Assembly (NCBI RefSeq): GCF_002205845.1
Contig: NZ_NISI01000001.1
Span: 62,001-126,000 of the forward strand
Source: Roseateles puraquae
GTDB taxonomy: Bacteria > Pseudomonadota > Gammaproteobacteria > Burkholderiales > Burkholderiaceae_C
Direction: 5' to 3'
Length of the DNA: 64,000 nt
Part shown: positions 33,263 through 44,000 of the stretch, piece after piece
Numbering within the stretch: the first letter of the stretch is position 1
Layout: every line of letters starts with the position of its first letter
The notes under the pieces: model-generated
Told to the model about the DNA's origin: nothing
Databases searched by the model: none
The model's input: the letters and a program-made list of their open reading frames with translations, nothing else
Program-made: the position numbers and the translations under genes

Positions 33263-33944
33263 TTCGGCCGTCCACCACCTCCAGCGTCCGGTCGCAGCGC
33301 GCGGCCAAGGCTGGGTTGTGGGTCACGAACAGCACCGCCGTACCGTGTTCGCGATTCACCTCGCGCAGCAGGCCGAACACCACTTCTGCGGATTGGGTGT
33401 CGAGGTTGCCCGTCGGCTCGTCGGCCAGCAGCACGGCCGGCTGCATCGCCAGCGACCGGGCCACGGCCACCCGTTGCTGCTCGCCGCCGCTCAGGTGCGT
33501 CGCCAGGTTGTCCGCGCGATGGGACAGCCCAACGCTCTTCAGCAGCGCCAGCGCCCGCTCACGCATGGCCGAGGTCGGAAAGCCGGCATCTCCCAGCATC
33601 GGCATCATCACGTTCTCGACCGCCGTGAAGGCGCCGATGAGGTGGTGGTACTGGAAGACGAAGCCGATGCTGCGGCCCCGCAGGCGGGTGAGGGCTGCAT
33701 CGTCCAGCGCGGTGGTTTCCTGGCCGCACACCGCGAGCTGCCCGGCCGTGGGGCGATCCAGCAGGCCGATGATGTTCAGCAGCGTGCTTTTGCCCGAGCC
33801 GGACGGCCCAATGACGGCGCAGAACTCGCCGGCGCGCAAGTGCAGGTCGATGCCGTGCAGCACCTCCACCTCGGAAGGCTGCCCCAGGTTGAAGGCCTTG
33901 CGCACGCCCTGCAGGCGCACGACGGTATCGGACAGTTCAACCAC
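33246..33944 (-). CDS. ABC transporter ATPase, LolD/MacB type
   Basis: This 232-residue ATPase has Walker [13 protein letters not shown], the signature [16 protein letters not shown], and Walker [13 protein letters not shown]. It belongs to the o228/LolD family that drives FtsX-like permeases. It overlaps the permease gene by eight bases and forms a three-gene exporter with the permease and the adaptor upstream in the operon. Confidence 0.94.
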   Translation of the reverse strand: MVELSDTVVRLQGVRKAFNLGQPSEVEVLHGIDLHLRAGEFCAVIGPSGSGKSTLLNIIGLLDRPTAGQLAVCGQETTALDDAALTRLRGRSIGFVFQYHHLIGAFTAVENVMMPMLGDAGFPTSAMRERALALLKSVGLSHRADNLATHLSGGEQQRVAVARSLAMQPAVLLADEPTGNLDTQSAEVVFGLLREVNREHGTAVLFVTHNPALAARCDRTLEVVDGRISRAD

Positions 33945-35166
33945 GGATGGCCACCACGGGGTCGAGCCGCGCTGCCCTGAGCGCTGGCGCCATGGCGGCC
34001 AGCACCCCCGTCACCGTGGCCAGCAGCAGCGCCACCACGAAGAGCGGCGCCTGCAAGGTCACCGGCACCAGCGGCTGGCCGTCGGGGCCGCGTGCCAACT
34101 CGCGCCACAGGATGAGCGCGACTGCCCCGACGACCGAGCCAACCGCCGAGCCCGCCAGGCCCAGCAGGCCGCCCTGCAGCAGGAACAGCCGCAGCACCCG
34201 CTGCCGGGTCACGCCCATGGCGCGCAGGATGCCGATCTCGCGGGAGCGCTGCACCACCGACACGAACAGCACGCTGGCGATGCCGAAGGCGACCGACAGG
34301 CCCACAAAGAAACGGATCGCGGTGTTCGCGCTGACCTGGGCCTGCACCGCGCTGAAGAACTGGGCGTTGGTCTTGATCCAGCTGTCCGCCTGCACCCCGG
34401 TGCGGGCGGTGATGCGCTGGGCGACGTCCTCGGCGGCGTAGATGTCCGACACCGTCACCTCCAGGCTCGACACCCCGCCCTGCAGGCCCAACAGGCTCTG
34501 GGCCGTGTGCAGGGCCACGAAGGTGTTGCGCTGGTTGGCGCCCTTGTTGCCCAGGTCGAAGATGCCGCTGACGGTGAACACCATGTCGCCGCCGCTGCCT
34601 GCGGTCACGCGCAATTTGTCCCCCACGGCCAGGCCGAGGTCATCGGCCAGCTCGGTGCCGATGAGGATGTCCGCCGCGTTGAGGCGGGTGCTGCCGGTCA
34701 CGATCTTTTCCGGCAGGGCTACGATGCGGAAGTACAGCGCGGGGTCGATGCCTGCCAGCGTGATCGCCCGGCTGGCCTCGCCGCGCACCACCAGGGCTGA
34801 GCCGGCGGCCGTGGGCGACACGGTGACCACTTCCGGCAGGGTGCGGATCTGCGCCGCCGCGGCTTGCCACTGGTCGATGGACTTCTGCCGTTGCAGCGGC
34901 GCTTGCAGCGTGGCGGCGGCCTGCTCCCCAGGCGCGCCATGGCGCAGGGCCCTCACCGCCTCTTTGGGCGGCAGCAGCTGGATGTGGGCCTGGGCCGTCA
35001 GCACCCGGCGGATGAAGTTCGCCTGGAGGCCGTTCAGCAGCGCCGACATGAACACGATGACCGCCACCCCGATGGCCACGCCGCTGATGATGAAGACGGT
35101 CTGCCAGCGGCCGTCGCGCAACAGTCGCGAGGCCACGATCCACTCGAAGGGCTGCCACGATTTCAT
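33937..35166 (-). CDS. FtsX/MacB-like ABC permease
   Basis: The 409-residue protein has one N-terminal helix ([20 protein letters not shown]), a large periplasmic MacB-type domain, and three C-terminal helices, the FtsX-like layout. It overlaps the adaptor gene by four bases. Together with the ATPase and adaptor it resembles MacAB-type mechanotransmission exporters, which move substrates out of the periplasm rather than across the inner membrane. The substrate is unknown. Confidence 0.92.
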   Translation of the reverse strand: MKSWQPFEWIVASRLLRDGRWQTVFIISGVAIGVAVIVFMSALLNGLQANFIRRVLTAQAHIQLLPPKEAVRALRHGAPGEQAAATLQAPLQRQKSIDQWQAAAAQIRTLPEVVTVSPTAAGSALVVRGEASRAITLAGIDPALYFRIVALPEKIVTGSTRLNAADILIGTELADDLGLAVGDKLRVTAGSGGDMVFTVSGIFDLGNKGANQRNTFVALHTAQSLLGLQGGVSSLEVTVSDIYAAEDVAQRITARTGVQADSWIKTNAQFFSAVQAQVSANTAIRFFVGLSVAFGIASVLFVSVVQRSREIGILRAMGVTRQRVLRLFLLQGGLLGLAGSAVGSVVGAVALILWRELARGPDGQPLVPVTLQAPLFVVALLLATVTGVLAAMAPALRAARLDPVVAIRG

Positions 35167-36356
35167 GAGGATGCGCCGGAGGCCCTCACACGGGCGCCCT
35201 CTCTCGCCGGGCCGGCCGTGACCTCGTCGCCCGCGCGCAGGCCCTGCGTCACCTCCACCTGGCCACCGCCGCGCAGACCGAGCTGGATCGCCTGCTGGCG
35301 GGTGCGCCCACCCTCGATGACCCAGACCCAGGGCGAGCGGCCCTCGGCCTCATGCACCAGCTCCAGCGGCACGGCAAGCACATGCGGGCGCCGTGCGACC
35401 TCGACGTCCACTGAGACTGTCATGTTCTGGCGCAGATAGGCCGGGGGTTGCGGCACGCGCAGCTTCACCTCCACCGACCCGCGCTGCACGTCCACGCCGG
35501 GGCTGATCGAGATGACCTCCGCGGCAAAGCGCTGGTCGGGAAAAGCGTCGGCCGAGGCCAGGGCCGGCTGGCCCACCACGAGCAGGCCGAGGTTCTTCTC
35601 GTCGAACTGCACGATCAGCTGGGTCTCCCCGCTGGGCGACAGCACCAGCAGCGTCTTGCCCGGCTGGACCACGTCGCCCGGTTCGACGTCGCGCTTGATG
35701 ATGGTGCCCGCCACCGGCGCGGTCACGGTGGCATGCTGGAGCCGTGCCCGGGCGGCCTCGGCGCCCGCCCGGGCCTGGGCCAGTGCCGTGGTGGCCATGG
35801 CCTCGTCGCTGCCGCCGGCGAGTGTCGTGTCGTGCTGGCGCTGGGCGGCGCTGAGCTGGGCGTCCGCCAGGGCCACCGCCTTGCGTGCCTCGTCCAGCGC
35901 GGCCTGGCCGATGTAGCCCCGGCGGAACAGGTCCTCCTGGCGCTGCAACTGTGCGCGGGCGTTGTCCAACGTCGCCTGCGCCTGTCGCTGGGCCTGGCCG
36001 CTGACCGGGCGCTGCACCTCCTGCAGCTGCCGCAGCCGGGCCTGGGCCTGGGCGACGGCGAGGTCGGCCTCCCGCGCGGCTGCACTGAGCTCGTCGGCTT
36101 CCAGCTGGATGAGGATCTCGCCGGCCCTGACCGACTGCCCTTCCGCCACCGGCACGGCGACGACCGACGCCACCATCTGCGCCCCGAGCTCCACCCGGTG
36201 TGGCGCTTCCACACGGCCGGTCGCCACCACGGAGCGCACGAGGTCGCGCGGCGCCAGTTGCAGGCTGCTGACCGGGGTGCCGATGAAGCGTGAGGCCGCG
36301 AGCAGCCCCGCCACCAGGGCGACGGCCAAGCCGGCGGCGACGTAGGCCTTGCGCAT
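35163..36356 (-). CDS. MacA-like periplasmic adaptor protein
   Basis: The 397-residue protein has an N-terminal anchor helix (AAGLAVALVAGLLAASRF) and a lipoyl half-motif. A long coiled-coil hairpin rich in Ala, Gln and Arg (LAVAQAQARLRQLQEVQ and onwards), a beta-barrel and a membrane-proximal domain follow. It is the first gene of the adaptor-permease-ATPase operon. An outer membrane factor is not encoded here, so a TolC from elsewhere would be needed. Confidence 0.92.
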   Translation of the reverse strand: MRKAYVAAGLAVALVAGLLAASRFIGTPVSSLQLAPRDLVRSVVATGRVEAPHRVELGAQMVASVVAVPVAEGQSVRAGEILIQLEADELSAAAREADLAVAQAQARLRQLQEVQRPVSGQAQRQAQATLDNARAQLQRQEDLFRRGYIGQAALDEARKAVALADAQLSAAQRQHDTTLAGGSDEAMATTALAQARAGAEAARARLQHATVTAPVAGTIIKRDVEPGDVVQPGKTLLVLSPSGETQLIVQFDEKNLGLLVVGQPALASADAFPDQRFAAEVISISPGVDVQRGSVEVKLRVPQPPAYLRQNMTVSVDVEVARRPHVLAVPLELVHEAEGRSPWVWVIEGGRTRQQAIQLGLRGGGQVEVTQGLRAGDEVTAGPAREGARVRASGASS

Positions 36357-36598
36357 GGCTCAGTGCCCGACAAAGGCCCGCAGGCTGCGGATGGCGGAAG
36401 GCGAGGCAGGGCAAACCGGTGTCATGGCGGGTATCAGGCAATGGACCTGACCCTCACGATAGAGGCCGCCGCGCCGCCGGCCTTTGATCGCAGTCAAGCC
36501 CGGGTGAGTCGCCACCCCGGCGGGCAGCCACTACGATGCCGCCCCTGGAAGTCGTTGGAAACGTCAATGCCGGACATGCAAATCATCGAGGGGGCCGC

Positions 36599-37468
36599 GT
36601 GGGCGTGAAGTTGCTCGTGGGCGTGGTGTGGCTGCTGAGCTGGCTGCCCTTCCGCGCCATTTCGGCCCTGGGCTGGCTCGTCGGCAGCCTCATCTACCTG
36701 TTGCCCACGTCCCGCCGCCATATCGGCGAGGTCAACCTGCGCCTGTGCCTGCCTGAACTCGACGAGGCCGCCCGCCGCCGCCTGCTGCGGCGGCACTTCG
36801 TGGCCATGGTGCAGATGCTGCTGGAGTACGGCTATGGCTGGTTCGCCTCCCAGGAGCAGCTCAAGCGGCTGGTGCGCATCGAGGGCCTGGCGCATCTGCA
36901 GGCCCTGGAGGGCCGCAATGTGATCCTGATGATGCCCCACTTCACCGGGCTGGACCTGGCCGGCCTGCGGGTCTCGCTGGAAACCCGGGTCGTGAGCATC
37001 TATTCGGTGCAGAAGGACCCGTGGCTTGATGCCTTCTTCCGCGCCAAGCGCCTGCGTTTCGGCACCGGCATCATCTTCGCCCGCCAGCAGGGCACGCGCC
37101 CCACCCTGCGCGCGCTGCGCGACGGCTACCGGCTCTACTACCTGCCCGACCAGGACTTCGGCCACCGTGACTCGGTGTTCGTGCCCTTCTTCGGCGTGCC
37201 GGCGGCCACCATCGGCGGGCTGTCACGCATGGCCGCCGTCACGCAGGCGGCGGTGCTGCCCTGCTACCCGCGCCGCGAGGCCGATGGCTACACCCTCGTC
37301 ATCGAGCCGCCGCTTGACAATTTCCCGACCGACGACGTGGTCGCCGACGCCACCCGCATGAATGCGGTCATCGAAGCCCAGGCGCGCCGACAATTGCACC
37401 AGTACTTCTGGCTGCACAAGCGCTTCAAGTCCCGCCCGCCGGGCGAAGCAGATTTCTACGCACGATGA
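36599..37468 (+). CDS. Lipid A acyltransferase, LpxL/HtrB family
   Basis: I place the start of this 289-residue inner-membrane enzyme at GTG 36599, four to five bases after GAGGGGG. A second GTG at 36605 is also possible. The N-terminal helix (LLVGVVWLLSWLPF) is followed by the catalytic HX4D motif HFTGLD and the later conserved segment YYLPDQDFGHRDSVFVPFFG. The family transfers an acyl chain from acyl-ACP to Kdo-lipid A. It overlaps the LpxO gene by four bases, so both act in remodelling lipid A. Confidence 0.92.
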   Translation: MGVKLLVGVVWLLSWLPFRAISALGWLVGSLIYLLPTSRRHIGEVNLRLCLPELDEAARRRLLRRHFVAMVQMLLEYGYGWFASQEQLKRLVRIEGLAHLQALEGRNVILMMPHFTGLDLAGLRVSLETRVVSIYSVQKDPWLDAFFRAKRLRFGTGIIFARQQGTRPTLRALRDGYRLYYLPDQDFGHRDSVFVPFFGVPAATIGGLSRMAAVTQAAVLPCYPRREADGYTLVIEPPLDNFPTDDVVADATRMNAVIEAQARRQLHQYFWLHKRFKSRPPGEADFYAR

Positions 37469-38385
37469 ACCACGACATCCCCTACTTCAAGATCGCCATC
37501 GTGGCGATCTTCATCGCCAGCACCGTCTATGTGCACTTCCGCGGCCGGGTGCGGCTGCGCTTCTTCCGCCAGTTGATGGACCACTCCACCTTCATGGCGC
37601 CGATCAACTGCCTGATGTACCTGTTCTCCAAGCTGCCGGCCAAGCCCTACCTGCCGGTGTCGGGCTTTCCGGAACTCAAGCTGTTGGAGGACCACTGGCA
37701 GGACATCCGCGCCGAGGCCTTCAAGCTGGCTGAAGCTGGCGAGATCAAGAAGAGCGACAAGTACAACGACGCCGGTTTCAACAGCTTCTTCAAGACCGGC
37801 TGGACGCGCTTTCACCTGAAGTGGTACGGCGACGCCCATCCTTCGGCCCGCGAGCTGTGCCCCGTCACGACCGAACTGCTGCAGCGCATCCCGACCGTGA
37901 AGGCGGCGATGTTTGCGGCGTTGCCGCCGGGCGGGCGCCTGGTCACCCACCGTGACCCGTTCGCCGGCTCGGTGCGCTACCACCTGGGCCTGGTCACGCC
38001 CAACGATGACCGCTGCTACATCTCGGTCGACGGGGAGCGCTACTCCTGGCGCGACGGCCAGGGCGTCATCTTCGACGAGACCTATCTGCACTACGCCGAG
38101 AACCAGTCCGACCAGATGCGCATCATCCTGTTCTGCGACGTCGAGCGGCCGCTGAACAACCCCATCGCGCGGGCTTTCAACCACTTCATCAGTCACACGC
38201 TGATCCGGGCCGCAGCAGCGCCCAACTCTGACAGCGACAAGACCGGCGGCATCAACAAGGCCTTCGGCTATGTGCAGCAGGTGCGCCTGTTCGGCAAGCG
38301 CATCAAGGCCAGGAGCCGCTTTGCCTACTACGCCATCCAGTGGGTGGTGTTCGGCGGCCTGCTGCTGTGGTGGCTGTGGCCCTGA
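37465..38385 (+). CDS. lpxO: Lipid A hydroxylase LpxO
   Basis: The 306-residue protein is an Fe(II)/2-oxoglutarate-dependent dioxygenase of the aspartyl/asparaginyl beta-hydroxylase family. The iron-binding THRDPF and the later His in ETYLHYAENQ are visible, as is the conserved RYHLGL. It has a membrane helix at each end (YFKIAIVAIFIASTVYVHF and WVVFGGLLLWWLWP), as LpxO does. It adds a 2-hydroxyl to a lipid A acyl chain in the cytosolic leaflet, consistent with co-translation with the acyltransferase. Confidence 0.94.
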   Translation: MNHDIPYFKIAIVAIFIASTVYVHFRGRVRLRFFRQLMDHSTFMAPINCLMYLFSKLPAKPYLPVSGFPELKLLEDHWQDIRAEAFKLAEAGEIKKSDKYNDAGFNSFFKTGWTRFHLKWYGDAHPSARELCPVTTELLQRIPTVKAAMFAALPPGGRLVTHRDPFAGSVRYHLGLVTPNDDRCYISVDGERYSWRDGQGVIFDETYLHYAENQSDQMRIILFCDVERPLNNPIARAFNHFISHTLIRAAAAPNSDSDKTGGINKAFGYVQQVRLFGKRIKARSRFAYYAIQWVVFGGLLLWWLWP

Positions 38386-38399
38386 GCTGACGTCCTCAC

Positions 38400-40988
38400 A
38401 TGCTGCGCCTGCGGCTGCTCGGAGGGCTTGAAGTCGAACGCGCAGGCCGCGTCGAACTGACCCGGCTGCCCAGCCGCGCCGCCGTGCTGCTGCTGGCCCG
38501 GCTGGCCCTGCAGCCTCGCCGGCAGCATCCGCGGGAAGAACTCGTCGAACTGCTCTGGCCCGGGGTGGAGCTGGACGTGGGCCGCAACCGGTTGCGCCAG
38601 ACCCTGTCCACGTTGCGCGCCCTGCTGGAGACCGAGGAGGCCCCCGTCTTCCAGGCCGACCGCATGCAGATCTCATTGCTGCCCGGCGCTCTCGTGACCG
38701 ACGCGGCCGAGTTGGAGGCCGGGCGGCTGCCTGCGCAGGAGCGCGGCGAGCTGCTGCCAGGTTTTTTTGATGACTGGGTGGTGGCCGAGCGACATCGGCT
38801 CGGGGCCCTGGCCGACGCCTTGCCGACGCCGCGCCCGCCGGTTGTTCCGGATGTGCCGGTCGTGCCGGCCGCCGTCCCGCCATCGCCCGCGGTGGCGACC
38901 ATGGCCACCAGCCTGCCGCGTTACCTGACCCGCTATTTCGCGCCGCCGGGCCGGCTCGACGCCCTGGCCGCGCGCTGGCCCGAGACCCGGCTGACCACGC
39001 TCATCGGCCCGGGCGGCGTGGGCAAGACCCGTCTGGCGGTGGAATTGGCCTGGCTGCAGTACCGGCAGCAGCACTGGAGTTGCGGCATGGCGGCGCTGGC
39101 CGAGGTGCGCGATGAAGCGGCGCTGGTGAGCGCGCTGGAGCGCGCCCTGACCGTGCCTCCCGGCGGCGGCTGGCCGGCCCTCGAGGTCGCTCTGCAAGAC
39201 CCTGCCGCCGTGCGCCTGCTGGTGCTGGACAACGCCGAGCAGGCCATCGGCGTCGTGGCTGCTGCGGCTGAGCGGTTGCTGGCGCTGTCGCCTGCACTGT
39301 GCCTGCTCGTCACATCGCGGCATGCGCTGGAACTGGATGGCGAGACGCTCGTGGACGTGCAGCCCTTGTCCGACGAGGGAGACACGGCCCAGGCGCTGTT
39401 CATCGACCGCGCCCGGGCCGTGCGGGCGGACTTTCATGCAAGCCGCGAGAACCAGGCCGCGTTGACCGAGCTGATCGCCGCCTTGGAAGGCCTGCCGCTG
39501 GCGCTTGAACTGGCCGCGGCGCGCGTGCGCAGCTTCTCACCCGCGCAGATGCTGGCGCAGTGGCGCGAGGCGCCAGCCGATGGCAACGCCATGCCCTCCT
39601 GGCTGGCCAACCCGACGCGTGCGCCCCGGCATGCCTCGATGGTGGGCCTGCTCGACTGGAGCCTGCGCCTGCTGGGCGATGGCCCCCGTGCGCTGCTGGA
39701 CCGCCTCGCCGCCCTGCCGGGCCCGTTTGCCTGGGCCGATGTCGCCGCCCTCGACGGCACCCCCGAGGCTCTGGCTGAGCTGACCGGCCACAGCCTCGTG
39801 CAGACTGGCGACGACGCCGAGCCGCGCTACCGCCTGCTGGAGCTGCTGCGGCGTGGCGTGCTGGCTCGCGTGACGCCGTCCGCGCAGCGTGCGGCCCGAG
39901 GTCAGCTGCGCGCCGCGCTGCGTGACTGGGCGCTGGCGCTGGGCTGGCAGGCGCCCATCACCCACTGGCACCCCCGTCGCGACCTGGCCCGGGCGTTGAT
40001 CGGCTGCGCCGTGGATGACGGTGACGCCGCCACGGGACTGCAGCTGGCGCTGGCCATGCGCCCCTGCTGGGAGAGCGATGGCGTGGACCGGCGGCTGGTG
40101 GACCAGCTCGGCCATTTGCTGCAGGCGGCGCCACCGCAGTCTGCCGGCCATGAACTGCGGGCGCACCTGGCCTTTACGCATGGCGACCGGGCGCTGGCGC
40201 TGGCTGAGGCAGAGCTGGCGCTGCAACTTGCCGGCAATGACCCGGCGGCCCGCGCCCCGGCCCTGGTGCGCCGAGCCTGGGTGCTGCTGGCCGGCGACAA
40301 CCGGGAACAAGGCCAGACGCGACCGCTGGAAGAGGCGGTCTCCCTGGCGCGCCGGGTGGGCGATGCGGCCACCGAAGCCCGTGCCTGGCAGCAGCTCGCC
40401 GCCATCGCCATCTCACGGGATCAGCCGGCGCAGGCCGAGGCGCTCTACGCGCGATCGCAGGAGCTGTGGGAGACGGTCGGCCACGCTCGCCAGGCAGCAG
40501 CGCGTCTGCGCAACCGGGCGCAATGCCTCATCGAACTGGGCGACGTGGCGACCGCCGTCGAGTGGATCATGGCCTGCCAGCGCATGGCCCAGGCGGACGG
40601 CGACGGCGTCGGCCAGCTCGATGCGGCCTACACCCTCGCCATGGCCCACGCGGCCCGACGCGACTGGACGGCGGCACTCACCGCGGCGCGCCAGGCGCTG
40701 GGCATCGCCCACGCCCGGCATCACCTGCATGCGCGTGCGCTCAGCCTGCAGATGTTCCCGCGGCTTCTTGCGCGACTGCGTCAGCCCGAGGCAGCACTGC
40801 AGTTGGCAGCCTTCAGCCAGCACTACTGGCAACGGCATCTGGGTGCCCTCGGGGTGCGCGAGTCCCGCCAACTGGCCCGGGTGCGCCGGCTCGCGGCGGT
40901 TCAGCTCAGCCCGGCGCAGGCGCAGCTGGCCTGGTCCTCAGGACAAACCCTCGAATTGGCACAAGCCCTGAGCCTTGCCGGGGCGTGA
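38400..40988 (+). CDS. SARP/AfsR-like transcriptional regulator with NB-ARC-type ATPase
   Basis: This 862-residue protein has an N-terminal OmpR-like winged helix (MLRLRLLGGLEVERAGRVEL) plus a bacterial transcriptional activator segment. The ATPase has the P-loop LIGPGGVGKTRLAVEL and a Walker B-like RLLVLDNAEQ. A long TPR-like helical C-terminus follows. This is the architecture of AfsR/MalT-like signal-integrating activators, best known from actinobacteria but also found in Burkholderiales. It follows lpxO by 14 bases and precedes a metallo-dependent hydrolase. Its targets are not apparent. Confidence 0.85.
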   Translation: MLRLRLLGGLEVERAGRVELTRLPSRAAVLLLARLALQPRRQHPREELVELLWPGVELDVGRNRLRQTLSTLRALLETEEAPVFQADRMQISLLPGALVTDAAELEAGRLPAQERGELLPGFFDDWVVAERHRLGALADALPTPRPPVVPDVPVVPAAVPPSPAVATMATSLPRYLTRYFAPPGRLDALAARWPETRLTTLIGPGGVGKTRLAVELAWLQYRQQHWSCGMAALAEVRDEAALVSALERALTVPPGGGWPALEVALQDPAAVRLLVLDNAEQAIGVVAAAAERLLALSPALCLLVTSRHALELDGETLVDVQPLSDEGDTAQALFIDRARAVRADFHASRENQAALTELIAALEGLPLALELAAARVRSFSPAQMLAQWREAPADGNAMPSWLANPTRAPRHASMVGLLDWSLRLLGDGPRALLDRLAALPGPFAWADVAALDGTPEALAELTGHSLVQTGDDAEPRYRLLELLRRGVLARVTPSAQRAARGQLRAALRDWALALGWQAPITHWHPRRDLARALIGCAVDDGDAATGLQLALAMRPCWESDGVDRRLVDQLGHLLQAAPPQSAGHELRAHLAFTHGDRALALAEAELALQLAGNDPAARAPALVRRAWVLLAGDNREQGQTRPLEEAVSLARRVGDAATEARAWQQLAAIAISRDQPAQAEALYARSQELWETVGHARQAAARLRNRAQCLIELGDVATAVEWIMACQRMAQADGDGVGQLDAAYTLAMAHAARRDWTAALTAARQALGIAHARHHLHARALSLQMFPRLLARLRQPEAALQLAAFSQHYWQRHLGALGVRESRQLARVRRLAAVQLSPAQAQLAWSSGQTLELAQALSLAGA

Positions 40989-41048
40989 CGAACGGAGCGC
41001 CTTGCGGGCGTGACTAGCATCGACGGTTTCGTCTACCCGACACCGCCC

Positions 41049-44000
41049 ATGCCCCGTCTGACCGCCGCCCCCGCCCTGCTGCTGGCTGCAGCCCTGGCCG
41101 CGAACGCCCAAGAAGCGAACAAGCCTGCCGCGCCCTCCTGGAACGTCAACACGCCGCCCGGCGTGGCCAAGACAATCAACATCGACACCCAGACCGGCAC
41201 CTGGATGAGCGTCGATGTGAGCCCCGACGGCAAGACCCTGGTGTTCGACCTGCTGGGTGATCTTTACACCCTGCCCATCGGCGGTGGCGAGGCCAAGCCG
41301 CTGACGCATTCCATCGCCTGGGAGCACCAGGCCCGCTTCTCGCCGGACGGCAAGCAGATCGCTTTCCTGAGCGATGCCGGCGGCGGCGACAACCTCTGGG
41401 TGATGAACGTCGACGGCAGTGGCGCGCGCGCCGTGACCAAGGAAGACTTCCGGCTGCTGAACAACCCGGCCTGGCACCCCAGCGGCAAATACCTGCTCGC
41501 CCGCAAGCACTACACCGGGACCCGAAGCGCCGGCTCCGGCGAGATCTGGCTCTACGCCGTCGATGCCGACGCCAGCAAGAACAAGGGCGTGCAGCTCAAC
41601 GAGAAGCCCAACTGGCAGAAGGACCTCGGCGAGCCGGCCATCTCGCCGGACGGCAAGTATCTCTACTACTCGCAAGACACCACGCCCGGCCGCACCTTTG
41701 AATACAACAAGGACAGCAATGGCGAGATCTACAAGATCTTCCGCCAGGACCTGAGTGACGGCTCGGTGGAGCCCTTCGTGACCGGCCCCGGCGGCGCGGT
41801 GCGCCCGACGCCCTCGCCCGACGGCAAGTACCTCGCCTTCGTGCGGCGTGTGCGCAACCAGAGCACCCTCTTCCTGAAAGACCTGCAGACCGGCCGCGAG
41901 TTCCCGGCCTGGGATGGCCTGTCGCGCGACCTGCAGGAGATCTGGGCGATGTGGGGCATCTACCCCAGCTTCGCGTGGATGCCCGGCAGCAAGGAGCTGG
42001 TGGTCTGGGCCGAGGGCAAGATCTGGCGCGTCGATCCGTTCAAGAGCACGGCCAGCGCCATTCCCTTCCATGTGAAGGACACGCGCGAACTGCGAGAGCC
42101 GATGCGCTACGCGCAGACCGTGGCACCCGAGAAGTTCGCCGTGCGGCAGCTGCGCGGCGCGCAGGTCTCGCCGGATGGCAAGCGGGTCGTCTACTCTGCG
42201 CTGGGTGCGCTGTACCTGAAGGACCTTCCCGAAGGCGCGCCCCGCCGGCTCACGAAGCAGGACGAGTCGTTTGAATTCGCCCCGAGCTGGTCGCGTGACG
42301 GCAAGAGCATCGTCTACGCCACCTGGCGCGACGACACCCAAGGCAGCATCCGCCGGCTGGACATCGCCAGCGGCAAGGAGATCGTGCTGATCAAGGAGCC
42401 CGGCAAGTACCTGGAGCCGCGCCTGTCTCCTGACGGCAAGCAGCTCGTCTACCGCAAGGTGCGCGGCGGCGCGCTGACCAGCCCCTGGCACAGCCTGGAC
42501 ACCGGCCTCTACCTGGCCGCAGCGGATGGCTCGGGCAAGACCGAACGCATCAGCAAGGAAGGCAGCGGCGCGCAGTTTGCAGCCCGCAGCGACGAGCTCT
42601 TCTTCACCAAGACCAGCAGCACGAGCGAGGTCGAGCAGCGCTTCTCGCTGATGCGCCTGAACCTGCATGACCGCAGCGAGACTGAAGTGGCTCGCAGCGA
42701 TGCCGCAGCCGAGTACAGCGTCTCGCCCGACGGCCAGTGGCTGGGCTTCGTGGAGCGCTATCACGCCTATGTGATGCCGCTGCCGGCGGTGCAGGGCCAG
42801 GCCGGCAAGACGATCACGGTCGGCGCCAAGATGGATGCGCTGCCGGTGCGTCAGCTGGACGTGAACGCCGCCAACAGCCTGCACTGGAGCGGCGACAGCC
42901 AGAAGCTGCACTTCACGCTGGGCGAAAACCTCTTCACCGCCAGCGCTCAGGGCAAGGACAAGGCCACGAGCCAGAAGATCGGCTTCGACCAACCGAGCGA
43001 CAAGCCCAGCGGCAAGATCGCCCTGACCGGCGCGCGGGTGGTCACGATGAAGGGCGACGAAGTCATCGAGGGCGGCACCGTGCTGGTGGACGGCAACCGC
43101 ATCGTGGCGGTGGGCAAGGACGTCGCCATCCCGGCCGACGCCAAGCGCATCGACGCCAGCGGCAAGACCATCGTGCCGGGCTTCATCGATGCTCACTGGC
43201 ATGGTGCGATGAACGATGCCGGGCTGATCCCGCAGCAGAGCTGGATCAACCTCGCCTCGCTGGCCTTCGGCGTGACCACGCTGCACGACCCGTCGAACAT
43301 GAGCTCGGCCATCTTCACGCAGGCCGAGATGCAGCGCGCCGGCATCGTGACCGGCCCGCGCATCTACTCCACGGGCACCATCCTGTACGGCGCGCGCACG
43401 CCGTTCTACAGCTTGGTCAACAGCCTGGACGACGCCCTCACCCACCTGAATCGGCAGAAGGCCGAAGGCGCGATCAGCGTCAAGAGCTACCAGCAACCGC
43501 GCCGTGACCAGCGTCAGCAGGTGCTGGAGGCCGCCCGCCAGACCGGCATGATGGTCGTGCCCGAAGGCGGCGCGCTGTTCCAGAACAACATGACCATGGT
43601 CGTGGACGGCCACACCACGGTGGAGCATGCCCTGCCCATCGCCGAGGTGTGGGACGACGTCAAGCAGCTCTGGGGCCAGCAGGCCGTGGGCTACACGCCG
43701 ACGCTGAACGTCGGCTACGGTGGTTTGGACGGCGAGCATTACTGGTATGCCCGCACCGACGTCTGGAAGCATCCGCTGCTCAGCCGCTACGTGCCGCGCA
43801 CGGTGCTGGAGCCGCGCTCGGTGCGCCGCGAGACGGCGCCGGAGGAAGACTTCAACATCATCCGCGTGGCGCGCACCGCCACCGCGCTGCAGCGTGCTGG
43901 CGTCAACACCATGATCGGCGCGCACGGCCAGCGTGAAGGCCTGGGCGCGCACTGGGAGATGTGGATGTTCGTGCTCGGCGGCATGACCCCGATGGAGGCC